A DNA stretch of 33,209 nt, taken from the NCBI GenBank assembly GCA_003246895.1, contig QKCL01000045.1, forward strand, positions 1 through 33,209, read 5' to 3'. The stretch's first letter is position 1. Each line of letters begins with the position of its first letter. The DNA is from Spirochaetota bacterium (GTDB lineage: Bacteria > Spirochaetota > UBA4802 > UBA5550). The notes beneath the pieces are model-generated. The model ran no database searches, was not told the DNA's origin, and saw nothing but the letters and a program-made list of their open reading frames with translations. The position numbers were made by a program, and so were the translations under genes. Below, one piece after another: positions 22,284 to 31,328 of this stretch.

Positions 22284-22425
22284 ATACTCAGCATCCTTAA
22301 AAATATTTGAATCAGAATTAAACAAAAAAAGTTAGTGTCAACAAATAAACACAGCACAACAGCAATATTTACAAGACTGAAAACAAAAACTCTTCAGTAT
22401 GCATATCATAAAACGTACCTGTTTC

Positions 22426-22493
22426 AAAAAAAATTTATTTTTAAATAAAATAAATTTTTTTTGTTTGACACAACGAAAGCTAAAATGTTTATT
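22426..22493 (+). promoter_or_regulatory. tRNA-Asp promoter with 16-bp A/T inverted repeat
   Basis: TTGACA (22465-22470), a 17-bp spacer and TTTATT (22488-22493). Directly upstream 22426-22441 and 22447-22462 are perfect 16-bp inverted arms around TAAAT, all A/T, ending in T8. The layout matches the 5S promoter of this window. Confidence 0.6.
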
Positions 22494-22508
22494 GTTATTC
22501 AACAACAC

Positions 22509-22582
22509 GGGGTGTTAGCTCAGTTGGTTAGAGTACCTGCCTGTCACGCAGGGGGTCGCGAGTTCGAGTCTCGTACACCCCG
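22509..22582 (+). tRNA. tRNA-Asp (anticodon GUC)
   Basis: 74 nt with a 7-bp acceptor stem GGGGTGT/ACACCCC, D-arm TAGCTCAGTTGGTTAGAG, anticodon loop CTGTCAC giving GUC, T-arm GCGAGTTCGAGTCTCGT and discriminator G. CCA is not encoded. It is transcribed alone and followed by a terminator. Confidence 0.97.
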
Positions 22583-22591
22583 CAGCTAACG

Positions 22592-22622
22592 AAAAAAGAC
22601 CGGAACTTTCCGGTCTTTTTTT
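22592..22622 (+). terminator. Rho-independent terminator after tRNA-Asp
   Basis: GACCGGAA (22598-22605) pairs with TTCCGGTC (22608-22615), flanked by A6 and followed by T7. It can also stop transcription of the convergent 1002-aa gene that ends at 22644. Confidence 0.92.
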
Positions 22623-22643
22623 ATGCCTTAATTTATCAAATCA

Positions 22644-25600
22644 TTATTTTTTTCGTGAGATTACTTTTTCAACCGTCATCAACTCTCTGTCTGCAGATTC
22701 ATTATAGCCGCTGGAAATAAACCAGACCGTTTCGGCATACCATTTCAACTTTTCTCCCGATAATTTTTCGATGATTCTCCTGCCCAGAAGTTCAGAGACT
22801 TTTTCGAACTCCTTCTCCAGAAAATAACCATACGGGAAATTCTGACTGAAAACCAATTCAATTCCCGCAAGAGAAAGAATATCATGACAGACAAAAAGTT
22901 GTTCTGCCGAATATCCGGAAAACTCAGCAAAACTGCATTCAGAATACAGCGAAACGGCAAGCTTATCGTAAATTTTCTCCACCTTTACAAATCCAACATT
23001 TTGCATATTCAGGACCAGGCTCTGCTCATTCAGGTTTTTTATAAGTCCTCTATAGATTTCCGAAAATTTATCGTTCAATTTCGTGATTACACCGCAGTCA
23101 AGTTTTTCAGCGGCATACTGAGACAGAAGGTATATCGAATCCTTTGCCGCAACAAAAAGTCTGCCACCACAAAAAAGAATACTTTCAGCATAATAGATAA
23201 ACGACTCCTCCCCGTCTTTGTTCACTATTTGAATGCAGCGTGCATCAAAAACATCTTTTCCGTCACATGTGTAACCCCACATCATTGGCCTGTCTTTTTC
23301 GAGAAAGTATAAATTTTTTCCATCAAAACCGGGCCCTGTCATCATACCATTTTCGGACGACTTCAGGATTTTTAGACTTACCGGATTTTCCCTGTCTGAA
23401 ATATCAAGAATCCACTGAAGCCCTTCCACATTTATTATGAGCAGATCTCCAGACTGAACGACATCCGTGCAGAAGGGCCTCGGCACATCACAGGCCAGCA
23501 CACTCACAAATTCAGGTTCTTCACCATTTTTCAGCTTGTAAACCGCAAGCCCGGCATTTCCAGATGCAACATACAAGAAATCATCAACCATGATAATTCC
23601 TCTTGGCCATGCATAATCAATTACGGAGCTGCCGACACCGATCATACCTTTTAGCTTATATTCTCCTGAAAATTTATCATAGACCTCGGCTCCCGCAACA
23701 GTTGACACTATAATAAATTCTTCATTTCCATATATATAGTCAGGGGCTCCCGGAAAGAGCCGGTCAATCTCCGCGCAGATTGTTTTCTGGGACATATCAT
23801 AAACAGTTACCGGAGCCCCTTCCCCGGCAAGAAAAACCATATTTTCCCACAGAGAAACAGATCTCACTTTAATCCTGAAATCCATTACCAGTACTGATAT
23901 TAATTCACCTTCACTCTCACTGAGTTGATAAAGACAGCCTTTGCCTGTAACAAAATATACATCAGACTTATATGCAAAAATATTTCTGACATTTTCTCCA
24001 CCTGTACTAAATTCGCTGCCGAGAACCCATCTGCGTGGACTGTCCGATTGAATATTCATTTTCATCAGGCTTATGGAATCAGAGATTTCAGCATGGGGTT
24101 TAACAGGAGTATGCCTCTCTTCTATGAGTTTGTCATATTCTCTGGCACGATGGAGTATTTTTTTTCTATCCCGGAAAACTTCATGAATTTTATCAAATTC
24201 AGAAAAATGAATTTCTCCGGGAATAACCGGGTGCCCCGACGTCAACAGTGGGATCAATATCTCCATGGCCCGATTCTGATCAATATGGGCCATGCCATGT
24301 GCCAAGAACCAGTCATGATACCTGGATCTTTCGTCACTTTCAATATTCTCAAGGTCAGACAAAGCCTCATGAACATTACCCGTTGAAGCTTTTAAAAATA
24401 TTTGTCTGTAATAAAGTTCTGCCCTTTGCCATCCGGCAGAGTTTTCTCTCATTTTTTCAGAAATGAACTGACTGGCTGTTTCATAATCCCTGACCCCCAG
24501 AAGAATATCAAGATAAAGCCCCCACTCATTCCGCTGCATCGACTCACTTATCTGTTCAAAGCACTTTCCGGCGTATTCAAAGTCACCCTCACGGGCAAGT
24601 ATTTCAGCAGCCTGCTTTAAAGTAATATCATAGTATCTGCTTTCTTTGTAAAATTCCGGTACAAATGAATAGATAAAATCAGTTCCGTATTTTTTTACAG
24701 CAAATTCAAGATCCTTCCATCCAAAATCACCCCTGCTTTCATGGAGGAATCTACACCAGTTTTGAAACTCTTCCTTTTCATAAGGCGGAGGCATTGGGGG
24801 AACTTCCCTGTGAGCAGCAGGCCTCTTCTCCTGCAATTTCTTTGTAATATGAGCTGTAACAGAACCGGCATCATGAAGAATGTGTTTTTTATTGCTTCTG
24901 GCCCTGTTTAGCCTGAAGACATCTGAATCAAGGACTATGACAATCTCCCCCGGGGTGAGGTTTTTCTCAGTTGAAAAATACCTCATCCTTTCATAGGGAA
25001 TTTCATAAACCGAAGAATCTGTTTTAAATACTTTTTCCCACTCCCTTTCTATTTCATCTCCATGCATGAAAAAAATCAGGCCCTCTTCACCGGACATACA
25101 GTAACAATTAAGATCCGCTTTTTCATTTTTAACTTCCAGAAACAGAAGAGGATCACTGCCACTTATTCCATAAAAACAGATCAGTTCCGGATGTTCGCTG
25201 TCACTGATACCCATTACCTTAAATGACACCAGGTGATCAGAAATTTCCAGTATCATGCTACTGCACAGCTTTCTGCAGATATCAACCAGGGCCTCAAGGG
25301 ATGCATTTCTGACAAGATTATATTCAGATGAAAATAATTCATTTCTGAAAACTATTCTGTTGCCAAATACGGGATATTCATGCGGAGTATTTTCCATAAC
25401 AAATTTTGCACCATAGGGGATACCCTCAAGCGCATGAGAAAAATACACAGCTTCCTGAACAAATGCAGAATCATCCGCCTCATAATAGCCGAAATCTTCC
25501 CATGAATCATCAAACCATACGCAAATGCCATCTCCGGAATAATTCCACCCAAGTATGATTGAAACCGGCTTCAATGCCTTTTCCCTGATAAACGCAGAAA

Positions 25601-25652
25601 TTCTCTCATTAAGAGCTGAGGTCAGATTTCCAATAATCTTGCCATAATCCAT
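22644..25652 (-). CDS. Large multidomain protein of unknown function with LVIVD-like propeller
   Basis: 1002 residues; I do not recognise the protein as a whole. Residues about 1-290 look like a globular acidic domain (ILGWNYSGDGICVWFDDSWE; a far relation to DUF4303-type domains is possible). Residues about 300-515 are helical, TPR-like (AAEILAREGDFEYAGKCFEQ, YHDWFLAHGMAHIDQNRAME). Residues about 550-850 hold beta-propeller blades of the LVIVD kind (MVDDFLYVASGNAGLAVYKL, LLIINVEGLQWILDISDREN). Residues about 855-1002 form another globular domain (NFPYGYFLEKEFEKVSELLG). There is no signal peptide or membrane segment, so it is probably cytosolic. AGGGA lies before the ATG. It is alone on its strand. 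Roles in protein scaffolding or polymorphic-toxin immunity are conceivable, without evidence. Confidence 0.6.
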   Translation of the reverse strand: MDYGKIIGNLTSALNERISAFIREKALKPVSIILGWNYSGDGICVWFDDSWEDFGYYEADDSAFVQEAVYFSHALEGIPYGAKFVMENTPHEYPVFGNRIVFRNELFSSEYNLVRNASLEALVDICRKLCSSMILEISDHLVSFKVMGISDSEHPELICFYGISGSDPLLFLEVKNEKADLNCYCMSGEEGLIFFMHGDEIEREWEKVFKTDSSVYEIPYERMRYFSTEKNLTPGEIVIVLDSDVFRLNRARSNKKHILHDAGSVTAHITKKLQEKRPAAHREVPPMPPPYEKEEFQNWCRFLHESRGDFGWKDLEFAVKKYGTDFIYSFVPEFYKESRYYDITLKQAAEILAREGDFEYAGKCFEQISESMQRNEWGLYLDILLGVRDYETASQFISEKMRENSAGWQRAELYYRQIFLKASTGNVHEALSDLENIESDERSRYHDWFLAHGMAHIDQNRAMEILIPLLTSGHPVIPGEIHFSEFDKIHEVFRDRKKILHRAREYDKLIEERHTPVKPHAEISDSISLMKMNIQSDSPRRWVLGSEFSTGGENVRNIFAYKSDVYFVTGKGCLYQLSESEGELISVLVMDFRIKVRSVSLWENMVFLAGEGAPVTVYDMSQKTICAEIDRLFPGAPDYIYGNEEFIIVSTVAGAEVYDKFSGEYKLKGMIGVGSSVIDYAWPRGIIMVDDFLYVASGNAGLAVYKLKNGEEPEFVSVLACDVPRPFCTDVVQSGDLLIINVEGLQWILDISDRENPVSLKILKSSENGMMTGPGFDGKNLYFLEKDRPMMWGYTCDGKDVFDARCIQIVNKDGEESFIYYAESILFCGGRLFVAAKDSIYLLSQYAAEKLDCGVITKLNDKFSEIYRGLIKNLNEQSLVLNMQNVGFVKVEKIYDKLAVSLYSECSFAEFSGYSAEQLFVCHDILSLAGIELVFSQNFPYGYFLEKEFEKVSELLGRRIIEKLSGEKLKWYAETVWFISSGYNESADRELMTVEKVISRKK

Positions 25653-25946
25653 AGGCCATCCCTTTTAGATACACACCATAATATTTAATTAAATCCCTTG
25701 AAGTTTATTATCAATTAACCGTTACAATCAATAACATATGTTAAGGTTTTGCCGAAACAAGGGCGTAAAAAAAAATTTCAGCCACCCCTCATGTTAAATT
25801 TAATATATATGGCTCTCTAAAAACCGGTGTTTCAATAATTCAGAAATTCACAGATACCGGTTTTCAGATATTTCGGCCGTAGGGAGGCATTAGTATATCG
25901 GGTTTCAAATGCTTTCCCATACTTTGCTTATTTAAATGATAGCTAT
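25653..25946. other. 294-bp divergent intergenic region with inverted repeat
   Basis: It separates two divergent genes and must hold both promoters, but I cannot assign clear -35/-10 boxes. AAAACCGGT (25820-25828) and ACCGGTTTT (25856-25864) are perfect arms around a 27-base loop that could form an mRNA hairpin or bind a regulator. No known riboswitch pattern was recognised. Confidence 0.4.
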
Positions 25947-28115
25947 ATGAATATAAAATATAAAATTTCGAGCCGAAAATACAGCTGCCTCATAGTCATC
26001 AGTCTGCTGATTACCGCTCATTTTATAGGTTCAGCAGCAGAAAAAACAGAGATAAAAAGCAGCAAAATACTGACCGTCAAGGCCGCCCGAAACAACTACC
26101 CCTTCAGCTACTTTGACACTGAAGGCAATCCTGCAGGATTTCACATAGATATAATCAGGGAAATCGCACTGGTAATGAACCTTGAAATCGCAGTTGAATT
26201 AAACAGCTGGAACACCATAAGACAGGAACTTGAACACGACAGAATAGACATAGTCATGGGCATGATCAACAACAAACTTTCAAGGGAAAAGGTCCTCCTG
26301 ACAGACGCACATTATATAACATCCTACTATATTTTTGCAGGAATAGATTCTGATATTAATTCGGAAGGAGATCTGCGGGGAAGAAAAATAATAATTCAGG
26401 ACTACGACCTTGTTTATGACTACCTCATTATGAACAATGTCACAGACAGGATTATTACTGCCCCGGACTGGGAAAAATCACTCATAAAACTCTCAAATGG
26501 TGAAGGAGACTGCGTAATAATGCCAGTGCTCCAGGGAAACATCATACTGGGAAAAAAAGGCATAAAAAACATCACCTCGAGAGGTAACCCGCTCTTCCAG
26601 GAAAGCTATTCAATGGCTGTTACCAAAAAAAACAGCCAGCTACAGGCAGTACTCAATGACGGACTCAGAATAATCAGGCTCTCGGGAAAATACAACAGTA
26701 TATATGAAAAATGGTTCAGACATTCCCATGGCAGGAGCTTAATGGGCAGCAGAGCATTCTGGATTCTGGCAATAACTCTCCTGATCCTTGCAACAGCCAC
26801 AGTTGCATCAACGATCTGGTCAAAAACCCTGAAGGACAAAATAACCAGCCAGACAGAAAAACTGCGGATTGAACTTACCAAAAAAAACAGGATACAGAAA
26901 AAACTTGAAAATACACTTATTGAAAAAGAAGAAATGAATGCAATGGCAACCAGCGCGCGTATTGAAGCGGAAAAAGCCAGTGAGGCGAAGTCCAGATTCA
27001 TCGCGAAAGTCAGCCACGAGCTGCGAACCCCGCTCCACGGAATTATAGGCATGACCGGAATACTGTCAAAGACTGATATTACCCCGGAACAGAAAGACCT
27101 GATTTCAATAATCGAATCATCAGCCAAAAACCTTTTCAGGATAATAACTGATCTGCTGGACCTTTCAAAAATTGCTGCCGGTAAAATGCAGATTGAAAAA
27201 TCCTATTTTAACATAGAGGAACTCGGAAACATTGTACTTGCCGTAATGAAGCTCTACGCCGAAGAAAATGGACTGGATCTTTCCTGGGAAATACACAACG
27301 AAAACAGAATCATATATTCCGACAAGGAACGGATAAGCCAGATCATATACAATCTCCTTACAAACTCCATAAAATATACAAAAGCAGGTTCTGTTCACAT
27401 AAGCATAACCCAGGAAAGCGGATCCCTGAAAATTGAAGTAACAGACACCGGAATAGGCATCCCCAAAGACATGCAGGGCAGAATTTTTGAATCATTCACA
27501 CAGGTAAACCACGGAACCATTGCAAAAGACAGAAGTCTGGGGCTTGGCCTCTCCATTGTCAGGGAACTGGTAACTCTCCTGAATGGGAAAATAGACCTCT
27601 GGAGTGAACCTGAAAAAGGGAGCAGATTCACTGTCACAATTCCGGTTGAAATTTTCAACAAAGTGTCCGGCGAACGGGAAGAGCAGTTTTCCGAAAAGAC
27701 AGACACCTGCCAGACAGGCAGTTTCATGAAGGAGAGTAATGGGAAACTCAGACTTTTCATTGCAGATGACGAATCAGTAAACAGGCTCTTCCTGGAAAAG
27801 TCTCTGGAGAAAATGAACTGCATAATCGAAACAACAGACAATGGAACAGATGCCGTAAGAATGATAAAGAATAATGTTTACGATATTGTACTCATGGATA
27901 TTACAATGCCGGGCATGACCGGATTCGAGGCAACAGAGGCTATAAGGAAATATGAAAAGAACAACATGAAGAAGCCTGTACCAATCATTGCACTTACGGC
28001 CCATACAGAAGATTCCCTGAGAGAAAGATGTATTGAATACGGCATGAACGGGTGTGTTACAAAACCATTTTCAATCAGTCAGCTCATGGAAGAAATACAC
28101 TCAGTGATATTGTAG
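25947..28115 (+). CDS. Hybrid sensor histidine kinase with SBP_bac_3 sensor and receiver
   Basis: 722 residues. A hydrophobic segment (12-30) serves as signal anchor; residues about 41-257 are a periplasmic solute-binding domain of the amino-acid type (ILTVKAARNNYPFSYFDTEG, GFHIDIIREIALVMNLE); a membrane segment lies at 270-291, a coiled coil at about 295-345, then HisKA with VSHELRTPLHGI (His357), HATPase with NLLTNSIKYTKAG, DTGIGIP and GLGLSI, and a receiver domain with Asp651 in VLMDITMPG and a TKPF lysine. It should sense a small molecule outside the cell and phosphorylate its own receiver, then pass the phosphate on. No output domain, Hpt protein or response regulator lies nearby. The start has no strong ribosome binding site. 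Its stop is two bases from the stop of the convergent patatin gene. Confidence 0.92.
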   Translation: MNIKYKISSRKYSCLIVISLLITAHFIGSAAEKTEIKSSKILTVKAARNNYPFSYFDTEGNPAGFHIDIIREIALVMNLEIAVELNSWNTIRQELEHDRIDIVMGMINNKLSREKVLLTDAHYITSYYIFAGIDSDINSEGDLRGRKIIIQDYDLVYDYLIMNNVTDRIITAPDWEKSLIKLSNGEGDCVIMPVLQGNIILGKKGIKNITSRGNPLFQESYSMAVTKKNSQLQAVLNDGLRIIRLSGKYNSIYEKWFRHSHGRSLMGSRAFWILAITLLILATATVASTIWSKTLKDKITSQTEKLRIELTKKNRIQKKLENTLIEKEEMNAMATSARIEAEKASEAKSRFIAKVSHELRTPLHGIIGMTGILSKTDITPEQKDLISIIESSAKNLFRIITDLLDLSKIAAGKMQIEKSYFNIEELGNIVLAVMKLYAEENGLDLSWEIHNENRIIYSDKERISQIIYNLLTNSIKYTKAGSVHISITQESGSLKIEVTDTGIGIPKDMQGRIFESFTQVNHGTIAKDRSLGLGLSIVRELVTLLNGKIDLWSEPEKGSRFTVTIPVEIFNKVSGEREEQFSEKTDTCQTGSFMKESNGKLRLFIADDESVNRLFLEKSLEKMNCIIETTDNGTDAVRMIKNNVYDIVLMDITMPGMTGFEATEAIRKYEKNNMKKPVPIIALTAHTEDSLRERCIEYGMNGCVTKPFSISQLMEEIHSVIL

Positions 28116-28117
28116 CA

Positions 28118-29029
28118 TCACCTTCCGGCTCCGTAGAGAAAATTCTTTGCAGCCTCAATGCCCTGCTCAAATCCTTCAAGAATCTTTTTCTCATCCGTAG
28201 TAAGCCTTTCAACCCTGAAGTCCGAAGGAGGATAAATAAGATCAACCTTTGACCCCGGACGTTCAAGGTCATCAAGAAGTTTATTATACATCTTATATCT
28301 GCCGTCAAGGGCCTTGACAAAATGATGATGTTTCTTGTCACCATAATACAGTTCATACATTTTACGTATCCAGAAAGACTCCTCTTTTTTTCTGTATCCC
28401 CTGGGCCTGGTTAAAATGACCAGAATATCCTCCTCCCTGAATCCCTGGTCATAGGCCTTTTCTATGGGGATGGGGTCAAAGAGGCCTCCGTCAAGATATT
28501 TAAGATCCTTGTAAACAACAAAGCCCCTGTAAAGAACAGGCAGTGCTGCCGTGGCCTTGAGTACTGTAAGTATATCATCCCTGTGGGAATCAAAATAGAC
28601 TCTCTTTGGAAGCTCATTGGGCGTGCACAGTGTCCCTGTAATGTATACGGGGCATGTTTTTTTCAGGGCCTTAATGTCCAGCTTCTCATCCTGGAGAAGG
28701 ATAGTATTGATCATCCAGTCCAGGTCCATTATATGCCTGTCAAAACGGATAATATTGCCGAAATTGATAAATTCTCCGGTCAGGAGTTTTGTAAAAAACG
28801 CGTCCCTTGACAGATGGATCTGGCCCGAAGCATAGGTTGTGCCGGTGAGTGCTCCCGCAGAAGAACCGGAAATCATTTTCCATGGAAAATATTTTCTGTC
28901 ATGGAACCCCTGGAGCACTCCCGCCAGAAAGACCCCTCTCATACCGCCGCCCTCTATTATGAGAGCCTTTTTCTGGGGAAATCCGCTTCTCCCTGAATTA
29001 AATATGTTTTTTAAAAATTCAAAAGCCAT
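28118..29029 (-). CDS. Patatin-like phospholipase
   Basis: 303 residues from the ATG at 29029, preceded by AGAGAAGAG; a GTG 15 bases earlier is less likely. The catalytic machinery of patatins is complete: the oxyanion loop EGGGMRGVF (26-34), ISGSSAGAL with nucleophile Ser57, and YLDGGLFDPIPI with Asp180. The overall form resembles the bacterial YjjU/RssA branch. Patatins cleave fatty acids from lipids; no signal peptide is seen, so it acts inside the cell. It converges on the sensor kinase gene with two bases between the stop codons, so the two mRNAs may interfere. Confidence 0.88.
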   Translation of the reverse strand: MAFEFLKNIFNSGRSGFPQKKALIIEGGGMRGVFLAGVLQGFHDRKYFPWKMISGSSAGALTGTTYASGQIHLSRDAFFTKLLTGEFINFGNIIRFDRHIMDLDWMINTILLQDEKLDIKALKKTCPVYITGTLCTPNELPKRVYFDSHRDDILTVLKATAALPVLYRGFVVYKDLKYLDGGLFDPIPIEKAYDQGFREEDILVILTRPRGYRKKEESFWIRKMYELYYGDKKHHHFVKALDGRYKMYNKLLDDLERPGSKVDLIYPPSDFRVERLTTDEKKILEGFEQGIEAAKNFLYGAGR

Positions 29030-29168
29030 CTCTTCTCTCTGCACCCGGTTAATACTAAATACAGAATACCATATATAAAATCCATAAGTTTTCTGTAAGA
29101 AATTACCTAAAAATTATATTGCAATAATAAAAATAACCCCTATAATGCATTTCAGGAAGGAGCATACC

Positions 29169-30098
29169 ATGAAACAATGCATTGCAGTGATCATTCTTTT
29201 TATTCTGCCCTTTGCCGCACAATCTGAAAACAGGTTTTACGGCGACCATAAACAGAGAGTAATTGACCAGCACAATCAGGACCTCGCAAACAGAGACAGA
29301 GTCCTCAATGAAGTACGCGGTTTCATGAAGGAGATGAATCAAAGAGTATCCAGAACCTCGAGCCTGAAACTTTCAACCCCTCTTGATGAAAAATCCATTG
29401 AGGGTGTGCAGGAGATCACCGGACTTCACGAGGGCGGTGTCATCCTTCCGCGCATTTACGGATATGTAAACACCGAATCACTTAACATAAGAACAGACGG
29501 ATCCTCAGCCGGAAAGGTCATCGGCAGACTGAAATTCCGTGAAAAGGTCGAGATTCTTTACCAGTCCGAAAAAATCGACGACATCAGCGGCCACAAGTCC
29601 CCATGGCTACTTGTAAAACTCGATAACGGAAACGAAGGCTGGGCTTTCGGGTATTTTATCTCTGAAAACAGACCCATTGAAAAAGACAGACCCGCAGACA
29701 AAACCGACTGGAGGATGAAAATGCCTGCAAAGGGTTTCATAAGCAGCAATTACGGCTACAGAATTGACCCCATTACAAAAAAAAGAAAATCATTCCACAA
29801 AGGCATAGATATTGCAGCCCCCAAGGGGACTCCTGTTTATGCAGCCGCAGAGGGGACCGTTAACCTTGCAAAATACGTTACCTATGGATACGGAAACCTC
29901 ATAATTCTGAAACATAAGGACAGCCTGGCCACATATTACGGCCATCTCTCGTCCATTCTTGTGAGGCCCGGCGCCTCCATAAAAAAGGGTCAGCTCATCG
30001 GAAAAGTGGGGAGTACAGGAAGATCTACAGGCCCCCACCTTCACTTTGAAGTGAGAAAAGGGGAAAAAACTCTCAATCCCGCTGATTTTGTAAGATAG
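29169..30098 (+). CDS. Secreted SH3-domain M23 peptidase
   Basis: 309 residues from the ATG at 29169 (AGGAAGGAG six bases upstream). A signal peptide (AVIILFILPFAAQSEN) is followed by an SH3-like domain (about 97-165, SLNIRTDGSSAGKVIG, NEGWAFGYF) and an M23 metallopeptidase domain (about 186-309). The zinc ligands His210 and Asp214 (FHKGIDIAAPKG) and His292 (GPHLHFEV) and the catalytic His259 (YYGHL) and His290 are all present, so the enzyme should be active and cut peptidoglycan cross-links in the periplasm. SH3 domains help it bind the wall. It is transcribed alone; a weak GGCCC/GGGCC hairpin follows at about 30110. Confidence 0.92.
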   Translation: MKQCIAVIILFILPFAAQSENRFYGDHKQRVIDQHNQDLANRDRVLNEVRGFMKEMNQRVSRTSSLKLSTPLDEKSIEGVQEITGLHEGGVILPRIYGYVNTESLNIRTDGSSAGKVIGRLKFREKVEILYQSEKIDDISGHKSPWLLVKLDNGNEGWAFGYFISENRPIEKDRPADKTDWRMKMPAKGFISSNYGYRIDPITKKRKSFHKGIDIAAPKGTPVYAAAEGTVNLAKYVTYGYGNLIILKHKDSLATYYGHLSSILVRPGASIKKGQLIGKVGSTGRSTGPHLHFEVRKGEKTLNPADFVR

Positions 30099-30184
30099 CA
30101 CCAGGTAAACCGGCCCGAAAAGGGGCCTGCCATTACCGGAAAGTAAACTTTTTTGTAATAAATGTTCAGTGGGCCTTAAAATAT

Positions 30185-30212
30185 TTGCATTTTTTTTACA
30201 GAATGATAAATA
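30185..30212 (+). promoter_or_regulatory. Candidate promoter of the TAXI transporter operon
   Basis: TTGCAT (30185-30190), a 16-bp spacer and TAAATA (30207-30212), 41 bp upstream of the start codon. The pattern match is fair. Confidence 0.4.
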
Positions 30213-30253
30213 AAAGAATCGGATTTTGTGAAACAAAATAACCAGGAGGTTGT

Positions 30254-31252
30254 ATGAAAAAAATATCAGTCGTACTAGCCGCAATTTTTGTTTTCTCGCT
30301 TGCACTTACAGGTTGCGGAAGCAAGGGGGGAAAATTCGTTACCATCGGAACAGGAGGAGTAACAGGAGTTTACTATCCCACTGGTGGTGCAATTTCGAAA
30401 ATGATAAACGCAAAAAGCAAGGAGTACTCAATCCGTGCATCTGTTGAATCAACCGGGGGTTCTGTTTACAACATCAATGCAGTCGTAGGCGGAGACCTTG
30501 AATTCGGTATTGCGCAGTCAGACAGACAGTTTCAGGCTGTCAAGGGGCTCGCAGAATGGAAAGACAAGGGGCCGCAGTCAAAACTCAGATCAGTTTTTTC
30601 AATACACCCTGAGGCTCTGACTCTTGTTGCATCTGTGAAAAGCGGAATCAAGACAATCAAAGACCTTAAAGGAAAGAAGGTAAATCTCGGAAATCCAGGA
30701 TCAGGACAGCTGCAGAATTCAAAAGACGCACTTTCAGCATTCGGGCTGGATGAAAAATCTGTAAAGGCTGAATACATCAAGGCAGTTGAGGCAGCCGGAC
30801 TTCTTCAGGATGAAAAAATTGACGCATTCTTCTACACCGTTGGTCATCCAAACGGAAGCATAAAGGAAGCAACATCCGGAAGAATCAAGGTCAGACTTGT
30901 TGACATCGCAGGGAAGGAACTGGACGGCCTCATTTCCAAATATCCCTACTATGCAAGAGCACTCATCGAAATCAAAAACTATCCAAGCGCTGCGAACAAA
31001 AAGGACGTTAACACTCTTGGCGTCAAGGCCACACTCGTAACTTCATCTGATGTAAGTGCAGACGTGGTTTACGCAATAACAAAAGAAGTTTTTGAAAACC
31101 TGGACAAATTCAAGGAACTGCATCCTGCATATTCTGTACTCACAAAACAGAACATGCTTGAAGGTCTTTCTGCACCTGTACACCCCGGTGCCGCAAAGTA
31201 CTACAAGGAAGCAGGTCTTGACAAGTACATCAAACCTGAACTGTTAAAATAG
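30254..31252 (+). CDS. TAXI-family TRAP transporter solute-binding lipoprotein
   Basis: 332 residues with CAGGAGG before the ATG. The signal peptide ends in a lipobox LTGC (Cys21), so the mature protein is lipid-anchored on the periplasmic side. TIGTGGVTGVYYPTGGAISK is the signature start of TAXI proteins, followed by VESTGGSVYNINAV, DLEFGIAQSD, LKGKKVNLGNPGSG and DAFFYTVGHP. TAXI proteins catch small organic acids or amino acids and give them to a fused TRAP permease. That permease is encoded 76 bp downstream behind a hairpin, so the two form one importer driven by an ion gradient. The substrate cannot be predicted. Confidence 0.95.
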   Translation: MKKISVVLAAIFVFSLALTGCGSKGGKFVTIGTGGVTGVYYPTGGAISKMINAKSKEYSIRASVESTGGSVYNINAVVGGDLEFGIAQSDRQFQAVKGLAEWKDKGPQSKLRSVFSIHPEALTLVASVKSGIKTIKDLKGKKVNLGNPGSGQLQNSKDALSAFGLDEKSVKAEYIKAVEAAGLLQDEKIDAFFYTVGHPNGSIKEATSGRIKVRLVDIAGKELDGLISKYPYYARALIEIKNYPSAANKKDVNTLGVKATLVTSSDVSADVVYAITKEVFENLDKFKELHPAYSVLTKQNMLEGLSAPVHPGAAKYYKEAGLDKYIKPELLK

Positions 31253-31260
31253 AATATTCA

Positions 31261-31290
31261 TTCCGGCTCCCCCGGAGGGGGCCGGAATTT
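31261..31290 (+). terminator. Intercistronic hairpin between binding protein and permease
   Basis: TTCCGGCTCCC (31261-31271) pairs with 31277-31287 (11 bp, one G-U) around a 5-base loop, then TTTT. Placed between two genes of one transporter it probably lets only part of the transcripts continue, so that more binding protein than permease is made, or it protects the upstream mRNA end. Confidence 0.65.
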
Positions 31291-31328
31291 TACAACCGTT
31301 AATGAAATAATATCTTAAAGGGATGCTT

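Noticed and set aside
25653-25946. Cyclic-di-GMP or other riboswitch before the sensor kinase
   Set aside because: The inverted repeat and G-rich bits do not match any riboswitch core I know.
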